Shown one piece after another: positions 60,433-64,000 of a DNA stretch of 64,000 nt. The notes beneath the pieces were generated by a model. It was given only the letters and a program-made list of their open reading frames with translations. It did no database searches and was not told the origin of the DNA. Source of the stretch: Pseudomonadales bacterium (lineage in GTDB: Bacteria; Pseudomonadota; Gammaproteobacteria; Pseudomonadales; Pseudohongiellaceae); assembly GCA_022821865.1 (NCBI GenBank), contig JAJECW010000141.1:1-64000 (forward strand), read 5' to 3'. Both the position numbers and the translations under genes were made by a program. Position 1 is the stretch's first letter, and each line of letters begins with the position of its first letter.

Positions 60433-62091
60433 TCAGTCGGAGCCCACGCCACCCGAGAGTAGCAGCAAACCCCCTATGTTCCCAATTTCATCGCGTGACA
60501 GGAGGAAAATGTCGTGGATGCCGTCGTCGTTGAGATGGGCGCTGAGCACTTCGCCGTCCTCCGCCGCGGGGCCGGCGTCAAGGCGGATATCCGGCTCGCG
60601 GCCCGCCACTTCCCGCAAATGCCGGTTCTCGCCGATGCTGATGTCGTCGATCATCGCCCGCAGGTCGATGCGGTAGTCGTCGCGTTCCCGGCTGTAACCC
60701 AGCGAGCCGAGAAACTCCCGCTGTTCGGGCTCCGGCTCGATGCTGTTGTAGAACACCTGCAACCGCCGGTCCATCAGGACCAGCAGATCCAGCGGATCGG
60801 TCTCATTGTCGAGCCGGGCAGTAGCCGATGAGACCAGGTCGGCGCCGCGGGTCGCCTCGGCGGCTTCGGTCAGTTCGCTATAGTCGCCGGCAAGCCCCAC
60901 CAGGGAGGGGATCTGCAGCGACACGGTGATTCTGCGGCTCGGGCGGCGGGCGAATCGCTGGCCGTCGTTGGGATAGATCAGCGCTTCCACGGCAATATCG
61001 CTGGACAACACCAGCCAGAGGAAGATATCGCCGAGGGAGATCGACTCCACCCTCCAGAGCCACAGGTCCTTGAGTCCGTCGCCGTCTTCGTCGTGGAGAA
61101 AACTGCCGAGCACATTGCCACCGGAGCGCAGCACCTGCCGGGGAGTCGCCAACTCCATGCCGCTGGCGGTTCCCGCGAACAGGGAAATCTTGCCGCCTTC
61201 CCGGAGCAGCAGGTCGTCGATGCCGTCTCCGTCCACGTCTTCCAGCCATTCCTCGTGGGTCAGGGCGAGTATGCCGGTAAGGTTGGAGAAGTCGAGGTTG
61301 TCCATGTCGAACTCGCCGAGGCGTTCCTCGATCTCCGCAAGGTCGACGCTGTAGCTTGGGGCGAGGGGAAAATAGTCTGGCGCCTCCGGGTCGGCGAGGA
61401 AGACCGCGAGCAATTCATCGGTTTCCGAAATCAGGTCCGGATGCCGGTCGGCGTTGAGGTCGCGCAGGCTGAGTGAGGGAATCGTCACCGCCTGACCCGT
61501 GCGCCAGAACAATCCGCGGGAATTGAGATTGGTGCGCAGGCGGGTGTCTGCCCGCACCGGCAGCGGCGACCGGAAAGCGCCATCCGCCTTGCGCAAATGG
61601 ATATGCAATGCGTCGGGAGCGGGAGTCACCAGATCCATCAGGCCGTCGGCATTGATGTCCCGGACGAAATGCAGGCGGTTGAGCCCGGGGCTGAGAAAGC
61701 CGCCTGCCCCGCTGAGCAGGGTTTCCGGCTCGCTCAGGGCGCCGTCCCGCAAGCGCCAGGCCAGCACCCGGTTGCCATCGAGCAGGGCGATGAGCGTCGC
61801 GGCCTCGCCGGAATCAAGGCCCCGGGCGATATCCCAGCCCACCGAGCGCGCATCAAAGCGCAGGCTGATATAGCCATGGTCGAAGTCAAAGCCCTGCTCG
61901 CCCTGGAGATAAATCCGCAACTCTTCTTCGATGACCGCGATGATTTCCTGTCTGGCGTCGCCGTCGAGATCGGCAAGCACCAGATTGTCCGTTTCGGCGG
62001 GCAGGCTCAGGGGCTGGGAGCGGAATCCCCAGTCATCGGCGCCCGCCAGGGAAGGCAGGCAGATCAGCAGGACGAAGAGGCAGCGCTTCAT
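60433..62091 (-). CDS. FG-GAP/VCBS-repeat exported protein
   Basis: A 552-residue protein with a signal peptide (MKRCLFVLLICLPSLAGADD, cleavage near residue 19) and at least six calcium-binding FG-GAP-type motifs spread along its length: DLDGDARQEII, DINADGLMDLV, DLNADRHPDLI, DVDGDGIDDLL, DEDGDGLKDLW and LNDDGIHDIFLL. This pattern predicts an integrin-like beta-propeller outside the cytoplasm. No catalytic or sorting motif is seen. Its ATG overlaps the stop of a second FG-GAP gene (ATGA), so the two are made together and may form a pair. Confidence 0.88.
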   Translation of the reverse strand: MKRCLFVLLICLPSLAGADDWGFRSQPLSLPAETDNLVLADLDGDARQEIIAVIEEELRIYLQGEQGFDFDHGYISLRFDARSVGWDIARGLDSGEAATLIALLDGNRVLAWRLRDGALSEPETLLSGAGGFLSPGLNRLHFVRDINADGLMDLVTPAPDALHIHLRKADGAFRSPLPVRADTRLRTNLNSRGLFWRTGQAVTIPSLSLRDLNADRHPDLISETDELLAVFLADPEAPDYFPLAPSYSVDLAEIEERLGEFDMDNLDFSNLTGILALTHEEWLEDVDGDGIDDLLLREGGKISLFAGTASGMELATPRQVLRSGGNVLGSFLHDEDGDGLKDLWLWRVESISLGDIFLWLVLSSDIAVEALIYPNDGQRFARRPSRRITVSLQIPSLVGLAGDYSELTEAAEATRGADLVSSATARLDNETDPLDLLVLMDRRLQVFYNSIEPEPEQREFLGSLGYSRERDDYRIDLRAMIDDISIGENRHLREVAGREPDIRLDAGPAAEDGEVLSAHLNDDGIHDIFLLSRDEIGNIGGLLLLSGGVGSD

Positions 62092-63617
62092 GGGCTCGAC
62101 ACCAGCACCGTGGTGGATGTCCCATGGCGCAGCACGAAGTCGGGCAGCCCGTCGCCGTTCAGGCGCTCCACGACAATCCGGAATACCGAACGCGGCGCGA
62201 CGTATTCCCAGAAATCCCCGTTCTCGATCTGCAAATCCTCGTTGATGCGCCGCGCCGCCAGGGTGCCGCGCTCGGTCACATACAGCGCGTCCGAGCGGCC
62301 ATCACCGTCGAGGTCATGACCGAACAGGATGGGTTCGGCCAACCCCCGCACATTGTCCACCGAGAAAGTCTCTTCCAGCCGCATGGCGGGACGGCGGCTG
62401 AACAACTGGCCGTCCGCTCCCGCGGCGCTGCGGTACAACAGGCTCACCCGCTGCACGCCGGTATTGCGGATCGCCTCCATGGCCGGCACAGCGTAATACG
62501 TCGCCGCCAGCACGGGCTCGCCATGAATCCGAACCACCTCCAGTCCCAGGTCGTACCCGCCAAAGCGCAGCACCTGGGCAGGGCTTTCCAGATCGAATTT
62601 GCCGCCCTGGTTCAGATACAGCCTGGCGTCCCGGTCACCGCCCTGCTCAACCACCTGAATGAGGTCGATTCGGCTATCGTCGTCGAGATGGGCCAGCCGC
62701 CAGTCGCCTCTGGCTTCGAGCGGGCCGGTCCAGTCGGGTTTTTCGGCGAAGCCTCCGGCTTGCTGGAAATGCATGTTGAGCCGGCCCAGGCCGTCGATTC
62801 CCTGGTTCACGTAGACCAGGTCCGGCAGCCTATTGCCGTCGAGTTCTGCGAACAGGGCGCCGGGCATCCAGCTTTGGGCTTCGAACAGCGCCCGCCCGGC
62901 TTCGCCGTCCCATTGCTCGATGAAGCCGCCAAAAGCTGTGGGCGTTTCCGCGCGGAACTCGATCACTATGCCCTGTTCGGCATCAATACTTGCCCGGGCG
63001 TCCAGGTCGGCTTCAAAATTGTCGCGAACCCGCCGCGGCACTTCGGAGTTTTCGGTTGCAACCAGTGCCGCAAGTTCGAACCGCTCATTGCCGAGCCCGC
63101 GGAAATAGCCATAAGCTTCGGTTCCCGGCACGAGCAGGTCGACGTGGCCATCGCCGTCGAGGTCAGCGATGTCGCGCATGAACTGCACGCCTTCCCGGTC
63201 CGGCAGGGCCGCGATCAACTCCCAGGCGAACAACTGGCGGATATTGCCGGCATAGCCCGGCGTGCCGCTGGCCAGACTGTACACCCCGTCACCGGCAAAC
63301 AGCAGCAACTCCTTGCCCGGCTCGGGGCGCAGGTCGGCAAAACCGATGGCGATGATTTCGCTCTTGATTTCCACCCGGACGGGTTCCGCGGCAAAGCCGC
63401 CATCGGCCTGTTGATGGTGGATCAGCAGTTCCCGGCCCACGCCGGGTCGGTATTCCGCAAACAGCAGGTCGGCGCGGCCATCGCCGTTGACGTCCTCGGC
63501 GATCAACTCGTCCCAGTTGTCCCTGCGCTGCAGGTCAAAGGCGGTGTAGTTCTGGGCGGCGGCGCCAGTAGCCACAGTCGCCAGCAGCAGAACAAATTGC
63601 AGGGAAAAAGTCTTCAT
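62088..63617 (-). CDS. FG-GAP/VCBS-repeat exported protein
   Basis: A 509-residue paralogue-like partner of the next gene. The signal peptide is MKTFSLQFVLLLATVATGAAAQ (cleavage near residue 21). Calcium-loop motifs are DVNGDGRADLLF, DLDGDGHVDLLV, ELDGNRLPDLVYV, DLDGDGRSDALYV and LNGDGLPDFVL, as expected for a beta-propeller. The start overlaps the stop of the upstream PDZ gene, and the end overlaps the following FG-GAP gene, both as ATGA. Function unknown; a periplasmic or surface binding role is inferred from the fold. Confidence 0.88.
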   Translation of the reverse strand: MKTFSLQFVLLLATVATGAAAQNYTAFDLQRRDNWDELIAEDVNGDGRADLLFAEYRPGVGRELLIHHQQADGGFAAEPVRVEIKSEIIAIGFADLRPEPGKELLLFAGDGVYSLASGTPGYAGNIRQLFAWELIAALPDREGVQFMRDIADLDGDGHVDLLVPGTEAYGYFRGLGNERFELAALVATENSEVPRRVRDNFEADLDARASIDAEQGIVIEFRAETPTAFGGFIEQWDGEAGRALFEAQSWMPGALFAELDGNRLPDLVYVNQGIDGLGRLNMHFQQAGGFAEKPDWTGPLEARGDWRLAHLDDDSRIDLIQVVEQGGDRDARLYLNQGGKFDLESPAQVLRFGGYDLGLEVVRIHGEPVLAATYYAVPAMEAIRNTGVQRVSLLYRSAAGADGQLFSRRPAMRLEETFSVDNVRGLAEPILFGHDLDGDGRSDALYVTERGTLAARRINEDLQIENGDFWEYVAPRSVFRIVVERLNGDGLPDFVLRHGTSTTVLVSSP

Positions 63618-64000
63618 TGGACCTCTTCAATCAACTCGCCATAACCAGTACTGAAATGGATCAGGCCGAGGATGGAGTGGGAGCGCTCGCCTTCGTTGCG
63701 GGCATAGGAGTACACCGAAAACAGCCAGAGATCCAGCACATCGAGGCTGGCGGAATCCGGGTCCAGGCTCGACCGGTATTGCAGCACCGGGCCGAGGGAT
63801 ACTTCGCTGACGCGTCGGCCAGGATCCCATAACTCTACTTCCACCCGCCGCAAACCGCTGCCGTCCCAGACATCGAACAGCACTTCGCCGCCGGGTGCGT
63901 GGTCCCGGCTGAGCCGGTTAACGAGTTCCTGGGCCGAGCCGAAACCCGCGCCGTCCAGGGCGAGTATCCAGTCTCCCTCGCCGATGCCGGCCGCCGGCAA
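63614..64000 (-). CDS. PDZ-domain protein, partial (runs off the window)
   Basis: Only the last 128 or so residues are in the window; the gene continues past 64000. The visible part starts with a PDZ-like segment (AAGIGEGDWILALDGAGFGSAQELVNRLSRDHAPGGEVLFDVWDGSGLRRVEVEL). A C-terminal domain follows (VLDLWLFSVYSYARNEGERSHSILGLIHFSTGYGELIEEVQ). A serine protease domain could lie upstream, but this cannot be seen. It heads the FG-GAP/TRAP unit as far as the window shows, with ATGA coupling to the next gene. Confidence 0.75.
   Translation of the reverse strand: MPAAGIGEGDWILALDGAGFGSAQELVNRLSRDHAPGGEVLFDVWDGSGLRRVEVELWDPGRRVSEVSLGPVLQYRSSLDPDSASLDVLDLWLFSVYSYARNEGERSHSILGLIHFSTGYGELIEEVQ

Noticed and set aside
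62124..63644. 506-codon open frame on the plus strand
   Set aside because: It is antisense to the FG-GAP gene, which has a signal peptide and repeated calcium motifs.

Overview
The window is 64 kb of GC-rich bacterial chromosome that reads as Gammaproteobacteria. The LexA protein has the E. coli active-site and cleavage-site numbering, and its promoter carries a gamma-type SOS box (CTGT-N8-ACAG). RNase E, MnmH/SelU and a divergent uvrA/ssb pair have gammaproteobacterial layouts, and DUF1285 and DUF2333 proteins are present. Outer-membrane, TRAP, PQQ and carotenoid-cleavage genes suggest a free-living aerobic heterotroph. I cannot name a genus. No rRNA, tRNA, transposase, prophage or CRISPR array was seen.

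Layout. 1-0.9 kb: repeats and a structured leader, then rne. 3.9-6.3 kb (-): etfA, etfB, a DUF1285 gene. 6.4-7.5 kb (+): mnmH. 7.6-10.3 kb (-): nagZ, mscS-like and hpt joined by ATGA overlaps. 10.4-11.1 kb: lexA with SOS box, convergent with topA. 13.7-17.1 kb: branched-chain aminotransferase, tatD, a glutaredoxin-like gene and pyrD. 17.1-19.5 kb: a TonB-dependent receptor with an EF-hand in a loop, just upstream of pyrD. 19.7-26.8 kb (+): a complete MoxR-DUF58-DUF4381-BatA-BatB/C-BatD operon. 26.8-29.0 kb (-): a GMC oxidoreductase and its subunit-3 partner. 29.1-36.4 kb: a coiled-coil membrane protein, a DUF2141 protein, a carotenoid oxygenase, a LytS/LytTR two-component pair and a PQQ dehydrogenase. 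36.7-40.1 kb: uvrA and ssb, divergent. 40.2-44.3 kb (+): a degenerate RmlD-like protein, moeA, a lipoprotein and a DUF2333 gene. 44.6-50.2 kb (+): a SulP transporter, type I secretion ATPase and adaptor, and an RsbW-type kinase.

50.2-55.65 kb is an accessory defence and conflict island. It holds a Fic gene that has lost its catalytic His and carries a 13-bp tandem duplication that shifts its 3' frame, a VapB45/VapC45-like toxin-antitoxin pair, a truncated small ORF, an Eco29kI-type GIY-YIG restriction enzyme with its C5 methyltransferase, and a Vsr nickase. Its central part is visibly more AT-rich than the flanks.

55.85-64 kb (-) is one tightly packed unit running in from the right edge: a PDZ-domain protein (partial), two FG-GAP propeller proteins, an unknown two-TM protein, a TAXI TRAP binding protein, a fused TRAP permease and a CurA-like oxidoreductase, with ATGA or TTGA overlaps at most junctions. 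It is the best candidate here for an undescribed multi-gene system.

A mosaic family of palindromic repeat modules is scattered through the window in both orientations and different module combinations. At four loci (mnmH, DUF2141, uvrA, ssb) the repeat starts exactly at the gene's stop codon. Two further repeat families sit in other intergenic gaps.
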